Shown piece after piece: positions 8,391-16,557 of a DNA stretch of 64,000 nt (positions are counted from its first letter, which is position 1; each line of letters starts with the position of its first letter). Source of the DNA: Sinorhizobium chiapasense (GTDB taxonomy: Bacteria; Pseudomonadota; Alphaproteobacteria; Rhizobiales; Rhizobiaceae); NCBI RefSeq assembly GCF_036488675.1, contig NZ_CP133148.1:2790001-2854000 (forward strand), given 5' to 3'. The notes beneath the pieces are model-generated. The model worked only from the letters and a program-made list of their open reading frames with translations, made no database searches and had not been told where the DNA came from. A program made the translations under genes and the position numbers.

Positions 8391-8420
8391 CCTATACACG
8401 GCCTGCCGAAACAGGGCAAG
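8391..8420 (-). promoter_or_regulatory. Predicted leuL-leuA promoter
   Basis: On the minus strand CTTGCC (-35, 8415-8420), a 17-base spacer and GTATAG/TATAGG (-10), seven bases before the ATG of the leader ORF. This is close to the Sinorhizobium housekeeping consensus CTTGAC-N17-CTATAT. Confidence 0.55.
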
Positions 8421-8477
8421 TGCGATGGCGCCAATATCGCGCCGAAGCGGTTGCACCCGCGGAAGCGAGAGCGATGC

Positions 8478-8511
8478 AAAGAAAAGGCACCGGCGCGCGG
8501 CCGGTGCCTTT
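8478..8511 (-). terminator. Intrinsic terminator of clpP
   Basis: On the minus strand AAAGGCACCGGC pairs with GCCGGTGCCTTT (12 base pairs, loop of 5) followed by TCTTT. It starts 23 bases after the clpP stop and ends before the leuA promoter. Confidence 0.85.
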
Positions 8512-8533
8512 CAATGTGATTTGCTGCCGACCG

Positions 8534-9121
8534 TCAGACGTCGGCGATCGACGTGATGATGCGCGAAACGAGGCCGTAGGACTTCGCCTCCTCGGCAGAA
8601 AGCCAGTAGTCGCGGTCGGTATCCTTGGCGATCTTCTCGACCGGCTGGCCGGTTGCTTCGGAGTAGATCTTGTTCAGGCGCTCGTTCATCTTGAGGATTT
8701 CACGTGCCTGGATCTCGATATCGGAGGCCATGCCGCGTGTGCCGCCGGACGGTTGGTGCAGCAGGAAGCGCGTGTTCGGCAGGCAAAGGCGCCGTTCCTT
8801 CGGCGGACCGACATAGATCAGGGCGCCGGCGGAGGCGACCCAGCCGGTACCGATCGTCCAGACCTTCGGCTTCACGAACTTGATCATGTCGTGAATGCTG
8901 TCGCCGGACTCGACGTGGCCACCGGGAGAATTGACGAAAATGCGGATATCGTCGTCGCTGGCGGAAGCGAGCGCCACCAGTTGCGAGCAAACCTTCTGCG
9001 CCAATTCCTGCGTGATCGTCCCGTAGATGAAAATCGAACGCGACTTGAAAAGGTTCGCCTCCGTTTCCTTGCCGAGCGGCAATTCGGTCTTCTTTTCTTC
9101 CTGTTCGTCGTCGTTCCGCAT
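8534..9121 (-). CDS. clpP: ClpP-family serine peptidase
   Basis: 195 residues. The catalytic triad is intact: S97 in WVASAGA, H122 in LLHQPSGG, D171 in [19 protein letters not shown] matches the substrate-binding strand of ClpP. The protein lacks the hydrophobic N-terminal hairpin of the principal ClpP and begins with a charged stretch ([19 protein letters not shown]). This suggests one of the extra ClpP paralogues found in rhizobia rather than the main housekeeping subunit; whether it pairs with ClpA/ClpX is not shown. It is a single gene with its own terminator. Partner ATPase genes are not nearby. Confidence 0.85.
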   Translation of the reverse strand: MRNDDEQEEKKTELPLGKETEANLFKSRSIFIYGTITQELAQKVCSQLVALASASDDDIRIFVNSPGGHVESGDSIHDMIKFVKPKVWTIGTGWVASAGALIYVGPPKERRLCLPNTRFLLHQPSGGTRGMASDIEIQAREILKMNERLNKIYSEATGQPVEKIAKDTDRDYWLSAEEAKSYGLVSRIITSIADV

Positions 9122-9368
9122 TCTTCGGACTCCTCATGAAATGTCTACAAAGTGAGATAATGCGACTCGACAGCGAAGACAATGCAAAGAGGCGATCGAA
9201 GGCGGTATCGAATTGTAGGCGCTGCCGCCATGGTAAATGTTGGAGCCGGAAACGCGGTTTGGATGGCGCGCGAAAGGCCAATAATATCAGTGCGTCATGA
9301 AAGCAGCGCAGGGCACCGGCTCGCCTTCCAGCCAGACCGACCCCGACCATTTTTTGAGGAAATCCGAA

Positions 9369-9856
9369 ATGCCGGTAATCCGCTCCGCTGTGCCGCACGA
9401 GCTGGAAGCTCTTGCTCAGATTGGTCTATCCGCGTGGTGCAGGGGAATAAAGCCGCTTGTTCCGGCGCGCGTTGCGGCAAAGATCGAGCGCCGCAACCCG
9501 TTCCTTCCGTTCCTCAGGGAGTTGGGGTCGCGTGTGTTGATCGCCGAAATCGGTGGGGAACCGGCCGGTCTCGGCGCTTGCGCGAAGACGATACAATCAG
9601 CGATATTTGGGTAGCCCCCGCCTTTGAAGGACGGGGCGCCGGAACGGCCCTCATAACGGCGCTTGAAGCGCAAATCGCTGAGCGGGGACGCACCCAGGCG
9701 CAGATCCAGGTGGCTGCAGCAAACGACCGAGCCCTCCGACTCTATCACAACCTTGGATATCGACAGCTTTGGCGGAAGGTTGCTTTCGATCCCGTGCTGG
9801 AGACCGATCTGGAGAAGATCGGCCTGTCGAAGCCCCTCTACTGCATGTCTCCTTAA
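9369..9856 (+). pseudogene. Frameshifted GNAT acetyltransferase gene
   Basis: Two frames together make one acetyltransferase. The first (from ATG 9369, MPVIRSAVPHELEALAQIG) ends at 9614. The second supplies REDDTISDIWVAPAFEGRGAGTALI, including the acetyl-CoA loop RGAGTAL, and LYHNLGYRQ to 9856. The frames meet near 9580-9590 (TGCGCGAAGACG), where a one- or two-base change would restore continuity. The last codons (LYCMSP) are written by a family A repeat. It is either a decayed gene or a sequencing error. An in-frame ATG at 9297 lies upstream of the likely start. Confidence 0.7.
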
Positions 9857-9940
9857 ATCGACGTCGATTTAAGGAGACATGCAGAAATTCAAAGTGCTAC
9901 AGCGACCTTTGCGCGTCTGATAAGACGCGCGGCGCTGTAG
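9838..9940 (+). repeat. Rhizobial intergenic mosaic repeat, family A (forward, long)
   Basis: CTACTGCATGTCTCCTTAAA opposite TTTAAGGAGACATGCAG around ATCGACGTCGAT, then AAAGTGCTACAGCG, TTTGCGCGTCTGATAAGACG and CGCGGCGCTGTAG. The repeat overlaps the end of the frameshifted GNAT frame and ends four bases before the queF stop. Confidence 0.8.
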
Positions 9941-9944
9941 TGAA

Positions 9945-10409
9945 TCAACCCCGCCCGCGATAGGTCGGCACACCCTGATCCGGCAGCCAGGTGCCCTCCG
10001 GCGGCTTGCCCGTCTGCCAGAAGACATCGATCGGAATGCCGCCGCGCGGATACCAATAGGCGCCGATCCTCAGCCACTTCGGCGAAAGCAGCGACACCAG
10101 CCTCTTGGCGATGTCGATGGTGCAATCCTCGTGGAAAGCGCCATGGTTGCGGAAGGAGTGCAGAAAGAGCTTGAGCGACTTCGACTCCACGAGCCAGCCA
10201 TCCGGCACATAGTCGATGACGATATGGGCGAAATCCGGCTGTCCCGTCATCGGACAAAGCGAAGTAAACTCCGGTGCCGTGAAGCGGACGACGAAATCCG
10301 TGCCGGCATAGCTGCTCGGCACCCTTTCCAGCACCGCCTCATCCGGGCTCTGCGGCAGGTCAACCTTGGTGCCTAGTTGTGAAAGTCCCGATACGTCCGT
10401 TTTTGTCAT
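9945..10409 (-). CDS. queF: NADPH-dependent 7-cyano-7-deazaguanine reductase
   Basis: 154 residues, the short QueF type. Reduces preQ0 to preQ1 in queuosine tRNA modification. The nucleophile C52 lies in [12 protein letters not shown] with the acid/base D59. The family motif [21 protein letters not shown] (residues about 76-96) contains the NADPH-binding region and a substrate glutamate. It stands alone here; other queuosine genes are not in the window. The start ATG at 10409 follows AGCAGTAAGGAA. Confidence 0.95.
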   Translation of the reverse strand: MTKTDVSGLSQLGTKVDLPQSPDEAVLERVPSSYAGTDFVVRFTAPEFTSLCPMTGQPDFAHIVIDYVPDGWLVESKSLKLFLHSFRNHGAFHEDCTIDIAKRLVSLLSPKWLRIGAYWYPRGGIPIDVFWQTGKPPEGTWLPDQGVPTYRGRG

Positions 10410-10423
10410 TTCCTTACTGCTCC

Positions 10424-10533
10424 ACTAGATCACGACCATTTGGGTCGGTACGACCCAAATCCTGGCCGTGATCGATTCTAAATAGTAACAGCGGGATGCG
10501 GGCGGAAAACCGCATACGCTTTTCCTCATCCCG
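10424..10533 (-). repeat. Rhizobial intergenic mosaic repeat, family B (minus-strand copy)
   Basis: Read on the minus strand: TCGGGATGAGGAAAAGCG, then CGGTTTTCCGCCCGCATCCC, then the second palindrome with TTTGGGTCGTACCGACCCAAA. The first bases supply the stop codon of the cation exporter gene at 10526-10528. Confidence 0.75.
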
Positions 10534-11437
10534 ATCTGGTCTTCACGCGCACACCGTGCGCCTTCTCGCCTTCCGGCTCGACATGAATGGCTATTCTCGC
10601 GCCCGGATGAACGACGCGGATTGCGTCCTCGATCCGGTCGCAAATGTCATGGGCGTCGCCGACGGGCATCGCTTCGGGCACGACCATGTGGAAATCCACG
10701 AAAATCGCCGGACCAGCCTGCCGTGTCTTCAGATCGTGAACGCCGAGAGAGCCGCCGGCATTTGCCGCGATCGCCTGCTTGATCGCCTCCTCCTCCTCCG
10801 CCGGCACGGCCCTGTCCATCAGTCCGTCGACCGAACGCGAGATGACCTTCCAGCCCTGGAACAGGATGTTGCCGGCGACGATCACCGCCAGCAACGGATC
10901 GAGGATGGCGTATCCGGTGGCAATGGCAAGAAGAAGGCCGACGAGCACGCCGGCCGACGTTACGACGTCGGAGAGAATGTGGTGTCCGTCGGCGCTCAGC
11001 GCCGGCGAGCGATAACGGGCACCGGCGCGGATCAGCACATAAGCCCAGATCGCGTTGATGACACTGGCGGCAAAATTGATCGCAAGACCGAGCGCCGGTG
11101 CGCTCAGCAACTCTGGCGCCATCATCTCCGGCACCGCCTCCCACATGATGAGAAGAGCCGCCACGACGATCAATACGCCTTCGATGACGGCGGAAAAATA
11201 CTCCGCCTTGTGGTGCCCGAACGGGTGGGTCGCATCCGCCGGCTTTGCGGCATAGCCAATCATCGCGTAGGCGATCACTGCGGCAATCACGTTCACGATG
11301 GATTCCAGCCCGTCGGAAAGCAGCGCAACCGAACCGGTCACCCACCAGGCGAGCATCTTCAGCCCCATGACACCGATGGAAAGCGGCATGCCCCAAAAGG
11401 CCAGCCTCAGGATTGTTCTGCTATCGGACGCGGTCAT
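10526..11437 (-). CDS. Cation diffusion facilitator, YiiP-like (probably Mn2+ efflux)
   Basis: 303 residues from ATG 11437; GAGGA six bases upstream decides this start over an ATG two codons earlier. Six transmembrane segments occupy residues 10-205. Site-A residues are visible in LLSDGLESIVN and SADGHHILSDVVTS (HxxxD), with THPFGHHKAEYFSA between them, and a cytosolic ferredoxin-like domain follows (LGVHDLKTRQAGP). The sequence resembles E. coli YiiP and, as I recall, the S. meliloti Mn2+ exporter SMc02724, which lies in the same neighbourhood beside trpE(G). The position of the second aspartate in helix 2 is replaced (DGLES). Twin TGCAA palindromes precede the start. Confidence 0.85.
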   Translation of the reverse strand: MTASDSRTILRLAFWGMPLSIGVMGLKMLAWWVTGSVALLSDGLESIVNVIAAVIAYAMIGYAAKPADATHPFGHHKAEYFSAVIEGVLIVVAALLIMWEAVPEMMAPELLSAPALGLAINFAASVINAIWAYVLIRAGARYRSPALSADGHHILSDVVTSAGVLVGLLLAIATGYAILDPLLAVIVAGNILFQGWKVISRSVDGLMDRAVPAEEEEAIKQAIAANAGGSLGVHDLKTRQAGPAIFVDFHMVVPEAMPVGDAHDICDRIEDAIRVVHPGARIAIHVEPEGEKAHGVRVKTRSG

Positions 11438-11455
11438 CTTCATTCCTCGTGCAGA

Positions 11456-11477
11456 TGCAAACGAGTTGCAAATGCAA
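11456..11477. promoter_or_regulatory. Overlapping TGCAA palindromes upstream of the exporter gene
   Basis: TGCAA-ACGAG-TTGCA followed without gap by TTGCA-AA-TGCAA, 19 bases before the start codon. The halves resemble the TGCAA-type sites of the manganese regulator Mur in rhizobia. Given the Mn exporter downstream this is a candidate metal-responsive operator. Confidence 0.4.
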
Positions 11478-11485
11478 GCCCATTC

Positions 11486-11524
11486 AAACGCAAAACCGCC
11501 CGCGCGAATTTTCGCGCAGGCGGG
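11486..11524 (-). terminator. Intrinsic terminator of trpE(G)
   Basis: On the minus strand CCGCCTGCGCGAA pairs with TTCGCGCGGGCGG (one mismatch) followed by TTTTGCGTTTG, about 85 bases after the trpE(G) stop. Confidence 0.85.
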
Positions 11525-11609
11525 CTCCAAACACCATATGGGTGATAATGCACGGCTTGTCAAAGGGCCGTGAGGTGCAGACTTGCGCCGGCGCTAAATT
11601 CAAGCGTCG

Positions 11610-13799
11610 TCAGGCGGCCTTGGTTTTCGCCCGCTTGGCGAGATGCGCGACCACGTTCTCGATCATCCTCATGCCGGCGTCGCCGCCGAGCGTCATGATC
11701 GATTCCGGATGGAACTGCACCGCCGCCACAGGCTCTTTCATGTGCTCGATGCCCATGATCGTGCCGTCCTCGCTCTCTGCCGTGATCATGAATTCACGCG
11801 GCAGGCTGGAAGGATCGGCAAAGATCGAATGATAGCGTCCGACGGTTACCTCCTTGCCGAGGCCGGAGAAAACGATGCCAGGTTCCAGCACGCGGATGCG
11901 CGACGGCTTGCCGTGCATGGGGATCGCCAGTTGCCTGAGGTCGCCGCCATAGGCTTCGGCGAGCGCCTGAAGGCCGAGGCAGACGCCGAAGATCGGCAGG
12001 TCGCGCGCCCTTGCCTTCTTGATCGTCGCCTTGCAGTCGAAATCCTTCGGGGTGCCCGGTCCAGGCGAGAGCACGACGAGGTCCGGCTTGACGCGGTCGA
12101 AAATTTCCTCCGCGACCGGCGTGCGCACCGTGGTGACAGCCGCCCCCGTCTGCCGGAAATAATTCGCCAGCGTGTGGACGAAGCTGTCTTCGTGGTCGAC
12201 GAGCAGGATGCTGACGCCTGCGCCGACCGGCGCAACGTCGCGCCCGGCCTTGGCGCTGTTGGCGGACTTGGCGTCGCGGATGGCTGCAATCATGGCGGAT
12301 GCCTTCAATTCGGTTTCGGCCTCTTCTTCTTCCGGATTGGAATCATAGAGCAGCGTCGCGCCCGCCCTCACCTCGGCGATCCCGTCCTTGATGCGGATGG
12401 TGCGCAAGGTCAGGCCGGTGTTCATGTCGCCATTGAAGCCGACCATGCCGATTGCGCCACCGTACCACGCGCGCGGGCTCTTCTCATGGCCCTCGATGAA
12501 GCGCATGGCCCAGAGCTTCGGCGCGCCGGTGACGGTCACCGCCCACGCGTGGCTGAGGAAGCCATCGAAGGCGTCCATGTCATCGCGCAACCGTCCCTCG
12601 ATGTGGTCGACCGTGTGGATCAGCCGCGAATACATCTCGATCTGGCGACGGCCGATGACCTTCACCGAGCCGGGAACGCAGACGCGGCTCTTGTCGTTGC
12701 GGTCGACGTCCGAGCACATGGTAAGCTCGGATTCGTCCTTCTTCGAATTCAACAGCTTCAGGATCTGCTCGCTGTCGGCGATCGGGTCGTCGCCCCGCTT
12801 GATCGTGCCGGAAATCGGGCAGGTCTCGATGCGGCGGCCCGAGACCCGGACGAACATCTCCGGCGAGGCGCCGACGAGATACTCCTGGTTTCCGAGATTG
12901 ATGAAGAAGGAATAGGGCGAAGGGTTGATCGCTTTCAGCCGGTTGGAAATTTCCGACGGCCGGCTTTCGCAACGCTCGTAGAACTTCTGTCCCGGTACGA
13001 CCTCGAAGAGATCGCCGCGACGGAAGCTTTCCTTGGCCTTGACCACGAGTTCGGCATATTCGCCAGGGCGGTGATCGCCGTGCGGCGGAATGCTATTGAC
13101 GGTGCGGAACGGCTCCGGCGCGATTTCCGCCGCCTTGCCCTCGGTCGAAAGGCCGCCCTTGGCAAAGTCATAGCAGTCGACCCAGGCCTTCGCCGCATAG
13201 TGGTCGACGACGAGGATCTCGTCCGGCAGGAAAAGGACCATGTCGCGCTGGTCGTCGGGCCGCTGCAATTTGAGGTCGATCGCGTCGAACTGGAAGGCAA
13301 GGTCGTAGCCGAAGGCGCCATAGAAGCCGAGATTGGAATCCTCGGCCGAATGGAAAAGGTTCGTCACGGCGCGCAGGACCGTGAAGACCGTTGGCATCTT
13401 CGAGCGCTCTTCCTCGGTAAACACCCGGTCCGGCTGGTTGATGGTGAGATCGAGCCGACGCGCCGTCGACGCACCAATGGTGATGTCTGCAACGGATTTC
13501 AGATGTTCGCCGATAAGCGCCAGCAACACTTCGCCGCGCCCATTATAGGCTTCGATCCAGAGCGAGCGACCGAAGGAAGAGATGGCGAGCGGCGGGTCGA
13601 CGACGGCGGTGTCCCAGCGTGTGTAACGGCCGGGATATTCGTAGTTCGAGGAGAAGACCGCGCCGCGCCGCTCGTCGAGCTTGTCGACACAGGACGAGAT
13701 CGCATCCGTGTAGGACGCATCGCGCCGCCTGCGCGTGACGACGATGCCGCCTTCGGTGGTGTAGCTCTCCGCGCCGTCTTCCAGAATTACCGTTGCCAT
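11610..13799 (-). CDS. trpE(G): Anthranilate synthase, fused TrpE-TrpG
   Basis: 729 residues from ATG 13799, the length known for the Sinorhizobium fused enzyme. Makes anthranilate from chorismate and glutamine, the first step of tryptophan synthesis. The TrpE part (about 1-510) includes the Trp/chorismate region [11 protein letters not shown] and [11 protein letters not shown]. The TrpG glutaminase part (about 520-729) has the nucleophile in [12 protein letters not shown] and the His-Glu pair in VQFHPES. Fusion into one chain is characteristic of rhizobia and some other alphaproteobacteria. The gene is controlled by the trpL leader and attenuator upstream; the open frame before 13799 overlaps that leader and is not coding. 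Confidence 0.96.
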   Translation of the reverse strand: MATVILEDGAESYTTEGGIVVTRRRRDASYTDAISSCVDKLDERRGAVFSSNYEYPGRYTRWDTAVVDPPLAISSFGRSLWIEAYNGRGEVLLALIGEHLKSVADITIGASTARRLDLTINQPDRVFTEEERSKMPTVFTVLRAVTNLFHSAEDSNLGFYGAFGYDLAFQFDAIDLKLQRPDDQRDMVLFLPDEILVVDHYAAKAWVDCYDFAKGGLSTEGKAAEIAPEPFRTVNSIPPHGDHRPGEYAELVVKAKESFRRGDLFEVVPGQKFYERCESRPSEISNRLKAINPSPYSFFINLGNQEYLVGASPEMFVRVSGRRIETCPISGTIKRGDDPIADSEQILKLLNSKKDESELTMCSDVDRNDKSRVCVPGSVKVIGRRQIEMYSRLIHTVDHIEGRLRDDMDAFDGFLSHAWAVTVTGAPKLWAMRFIEGHEKSPRAWYGGAIGMVGFNGDMNTGLTLRTIRIKDGIAEVRAGATLLYDSNPEEEEAETELKASAMIAAIRDAKSANSAKAGRDVAPVGAGVSILLVDHEDSFVHTLANYFRQTGAAVTTVRTPVAEEIFDRVKPDLVVLSPGPGTPKDFDCKATIKKARARDLPIFGVCLGLQALAEAYGGDLRQLAIPMHGKPSRIRVLEPGIVFSGLGKEVTVGRYHSIFADPSSLPREFMITAESEDGTIMGIEHMKEPVAAVQFHPESIMTLGGDAGMRMIENVVAHLAKRAKTKAA

Positions 13800-13845
13800 T
13801 CGCCTCGCTCCGTAAAAGCCCGGTCTTTCCACACGGCTTTGAATA

Positions 13846-13878
13846 CGAAAAAGCCGCCTCGAAATCTCCGGGCGGCTT
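13846..13878 (-). terminator. trp attenuator (terminator hairpin)
   Basis: On the minus strand AAGCCGCC (13871-13878) and GGCGGCTT (13851-13858) enclose a 12-base loop, followed by TTTTCG. It lies between the Trp leader peptide and trpE(G), where a terminator must stand for attenuation. Confidence 0.85.
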
Positions 13879-13913
13879 CATGTCTCAATCACGCATGACT
13901 GGTCAAGGCCGCC

Positions 13914-13958
13914 TCAGCGAGCCCACCACCAGATCGAAATGTTGCGTGCGTCTATCAT
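13914..13958 (-). CDS. trpL: trp leader peptide
   Basis: Fourteen codons, MIDARNISIWWWAR, with three consecutive Trp codons before the stop. This closely matches the known S. meliloti Trp leader, whose ribosome stalls on scarce Trp-tRNA and prevents the downstream terminator. The ATG is about eight bases after a -10 element and has no ribosome binding site, fitting leaderless translation as reported for rhizobial trpL. In S. meliloti the attenuated transcript also acts as a small RNA (rnTrpL), which can be expected here. Confidence 0.93.
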   Translation of the reverse strand: MIDARNISIWWWAR

Positions 13959-13966
13959 GGGCGAAG

Positions 13967-13995
13967 TGTTAGCGCGGCTTGCGAATGCACGCAAG
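13967..13995 (-). promoter_or_regulatory. Predicted trpL-trpE(G) promoter
   Basis: On the minus strand CTTGCG (13990-13995), 17 bases, CTAACA (13967-13972), eight bases before the trpL ATG. Same geometry as the leuL promoter. Confidence 0.6.
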
Positions 13996-14078
13996 CGGGA
14001 AAACGGCGATTGACAGCAGAGTTGGAGCGGGCGGCCGCCGCGAGCCGCCCATTCGATCGATCGGGTGCGTTGGGCTGC

Positions 14079-16283
14079 TCAGAAGCGTTGCGTCAGCGAG
14101 ATCTTGAAGGTCCGGCCCGGCTCCGAATAGAAGTCTGCCGGCTGCGTGAACGTGTTCTGGGTGTTGATGGCATCCCAATACGTCTTGTCGAAGACGTTGT
14201 AGACGCCGGCATTCACTCTCAAACCCGGCAGCTGCTCCGGTTCCCACCAACCGGTGACATCTACGATGCCGTAGCCCGGCGCCTTGAAGCTGTTGGTCGA
14301 CTTGTCCGAAACGGCCATCGCAGCCGTCAGGATGACGTCGGTTCCCCAGGTTTCGGTGGCATAACCCCAACCGAGGACTCCCTTCAGCGGAGCCACGGAA
14401 CCGAGTACCTCGTCCGTATCGAGATCCCGGCCATAGGCATAGGCGAGCGCGGTTCGGACGTGAAAGCCGTTGCTGAATACCTTGTGGCCTGACACCTCGA
14501 TCCCGTGAATGGAGACGTTGGCGCGGTTTATCGCCTCGGTAATGCCGAGCGGATAGGTTCCGGTCGGGTCGAAGCTCCAGCGCTCGTCGATGAAGTTCCG
14601 GTACCTGTTGTAGAACGCGCTTACGCGGCCGCCGAAATCCTCGTCGCCGAGATTGGCCCCGACCTCAAAGCCGTGGCTCGTTTCCGGCTTCAGGTCGGGA
14701 TTGCCGATCTGAAGATAGCTGCCCGGCGCACCATAGTTCAGATAGAGTTCCTCGGCTGTCGGCGGCCGGAATGCCATCGCCCACTGTGCAAAAAGCTCAA
14801 CCTGTTCGGCGGCCTGATAGGTCGCAAGCAGCTTCGGCGACAGCGCATGGTCGCTCTGGCCGGGCGGCAACCCGTCATAGTTGGGATTGCGCATATAGGC
14901 GGCCGTATTCTGAGGCGAATAATCGTACCAATCGAAGCGGAGACCTGGCGTCAGCGCAAAGGGACCATCACCGATCGAGATGCGATCCTGCAAATAGATG
15001 CCGAGCTTCTTGCTGTCGACGTCGGGGCTGTCCGACTGATTGGTATGCAGGAAGTTGCAGGAAGGGCTCGGCGTCGTGTCGCAGCTGTCCTCGCCTGAGG
15101 AATACTGGTGGAGCTTGCCGACGGCGAAATCGCCGCCGAGCGTGACCCGATGCTGCAGGGGACCGGTGTCGAAGAACTTGTCGACGTAACCGCTGGCGCC
15201 GAAGCTCTCGTCCTCCGCTTCGTTGAGCCGCGAATACTCGCCGATCACCGAGGTGCTGCGGAAGGCGTCAACACCGTTTTCGCGGAGCAGGCGCTGCCAG
15301 TAAATTGTGGCCGAAGCGCTGTCGAACCAGGCGCTGTCATCGGTGGCCTCGAATTCGTAGTCGAGCGACAGGCGCTCGCGCCGGGTATTGTCGAGCTTGT
15401 CGTAGTTGCCCGGCCGATAATTGCCGAGGAGGCTCTGGCCGGACATGAAATCGATGTCCTTGTCGCGGTCGAAGCGTTCCGCCGTCAGCCCGAAAGTGTG
15501 GCCGCTGTCGGTATATTGCCGCACCTTGAACAAGAGGTTGTTCTGGTCGTAGTCAGCGGGATCCGCCTCGGTGCGCGTCGTCGAATAGCCGCCGACGTCG
15601 CCGTTGCTCTGCCGTTCGTGCCCCCTCTTGTAGCCGCCCTGGAACAGGACGGCCGTATTGTCGTAACGCGCGGCAACGGCGGCCGATCCGCCAAGGCTTT
15701 CGTCGTCACCGTCGTAGGCGAACTTGAAGATTCCGCCCCAGGTCCTGCCTTCGCCGATCAGGTCTTCCGGCTCCAGCGTGCGCAGCACGACGGCGCCGCC
15801 GAGCGCACCGCCGCCGGCGCGGCTCGAATCGGCGCCGCGCACGATATCGATCGTCGAGAGCGAGGCAAAATCGAAGCTGTCGATACCGCCATCTGCGTCG
15901 CGCGCACCGTCGTCAAGGAAGGGGATCGGGATTCCGTCGATCGTCGTCAGCACCCGTGGCCCCTCGAGACCGCGAATATTGACGCTGCCGTTCGTGCGGT
16001 TGAAATTCACGCCGGGCTCAAGGCTTCTGCCCAGATCTTCGAAACTCGATATCTGGTTGTTGTCGAGTTCCTCTTCGGTGACCCGCTCGGCAAGCGGTGT
16101 GTCGGCCACACCCTCCTTCTCGCCGTTCGTGACGACCAGCTTCTTCAGTGCCGTTACGCGCCCCTGCTTTTCGGCGGCAGTCGCCGCCCCTTCGGTCGAT
16201 TGCGCGTGGGAAAACGTTGTTCCGGCCAGGGTGACGAATGCCGTGCATGCGAGAAGAGCCAGGCGATGATGCCGGTTGAGCAT
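14079..16283 (-). CDS. shmR: TonB-dependent heme/hemoglobin receptor
   Basis: 734 residues. Signal peptide at 1-27 (ends TFSHAQ), TonB box KKLVVTNGE near residue 46, plug domain with VNIRGLEGPRVLTTIDGIPI, a long beta-barrel and the terminal outer-membrane strand ending KISLTQRF. It is of the hemoglobin/transferrin-type receptor family and, beside trpE(G), matches the position of the S. meliloti hemin receptor ShmR. It would import heme iron across the outer membrane with TonB-ExbBD; heme permease genes are not here. The promoter carries an iron-type operator, so iron repression is likely. Confidence 0.85.
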   Translation of the reverse strand: MLNRHHRLALLACTAFVTLAGTTFSHAQSTEGAATAAEKQGRVTALKKLVVTNGEKEGVADTPLAERVTEEELDNNQISSFEDLGRSLEPGVNFNRTNGSVNIRGLEGPRVLTTIDGIPIPFLDDGARDADGGIDSFDFASLSTIDIVRGADSSRAGGGALGGAVVLRTLEPEDLIGEGRTWGGIFKFAYDGDDESLGGSAAVAARYDNTAVLFQGGYKRGHERQSNGDVGGYSTTRTEADPADYDQNNLLFKVRQYTDSGHTFGLTAERFDRDKDIDFMSGQSLLGNYRPGNYDKLDNTRRERLSLDYEFEATDDSAWFDSASATIYWQRLLRENGVDAFRSTSVIGEYSRLNEAEDESFGASGYVDKFFDTGPLQHRVTLGGDFAVGKLHQYSSGEDSCDTTPSPSCNFLHTNQSDSPDVDSKKLGIYLQDRISIGDGPFALTPGLRFDWYDYSPQNTAAYMRNPNYDGLPPGQSDHALSPKLLATYQAAEQVELFAQWAMAFRPPTAEELYLNYGAPGSYLQIGNPDLKPETSHGFEVGANLGDEDFGGRVSAFYNRYRNFIDERWSFDPTGTYPLGITEAINRANVSIHGIEVSGHKVFSNGFHVRTALAYAYGRDLDTDEVLGSVAPLKGVLGWGYATETWGTDVILTAAMAVSDKSTNSFKAPGYGIVDVTGWWEPEQLPGLRVNAGVYNVFDKTYWDAINTQNTFTQPADFYSEPGRTFKISLTQRF

Positions 16284-16396
16284 GGACCAGTCCTTTGAGA
16301 TGTTGGCCGGGCTTGCTGTTGAGCGGCAAACTCAAGGGGCTGGCTGGGCGAGGGTTTGGATGCGTGCGACGTGTCAGTGCGCCGCCTCATTTACGC

Positions 16397-16425
16397 CACA
16401 TAAAAAACATGAGTGAAATTGTCAA
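16397..16425 (-). promoter_or_regulatory. shmR promoter with RirA-type iron box
   Basis: On the minus strand TTGACA (16420-16425), 17 bases, TATGTG (16397-16402). The sequence TGA-CAATTTCAC-TCA (16410-16424) overlaps the -35 and matches the TGA-N9-TCA iron-responsive operator recognised by RirA in rhizobia, so repression by iron is predicted. Confidence 0.65.
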
Positions 16426-16557
16426 TATAAATTTAGGGGTGCCGGCGGGTCCCGATTCCAGATCGCAGCCGGCCTCGTCCTCAGTTTCAGCACATTTTGA
16501 AACAGGATCTGCTCTCATGCGTTTTGGCTTTTGCCGCAACGGATGGGAAGGACCTGC

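Noticed and set aside
11643..13898. Very long open frame (751 codons) on the plus strand
   Set aside because: It is antisense to trpE(G), shows no recognisable domain, and such frames are a by-product of high third-position GC.
14005..14020. TTGACA on the plus strand near trpL as a promoter
   Set aside because: Reads toward the end of the convergent shmR gene with no -10 and no gene downstream.
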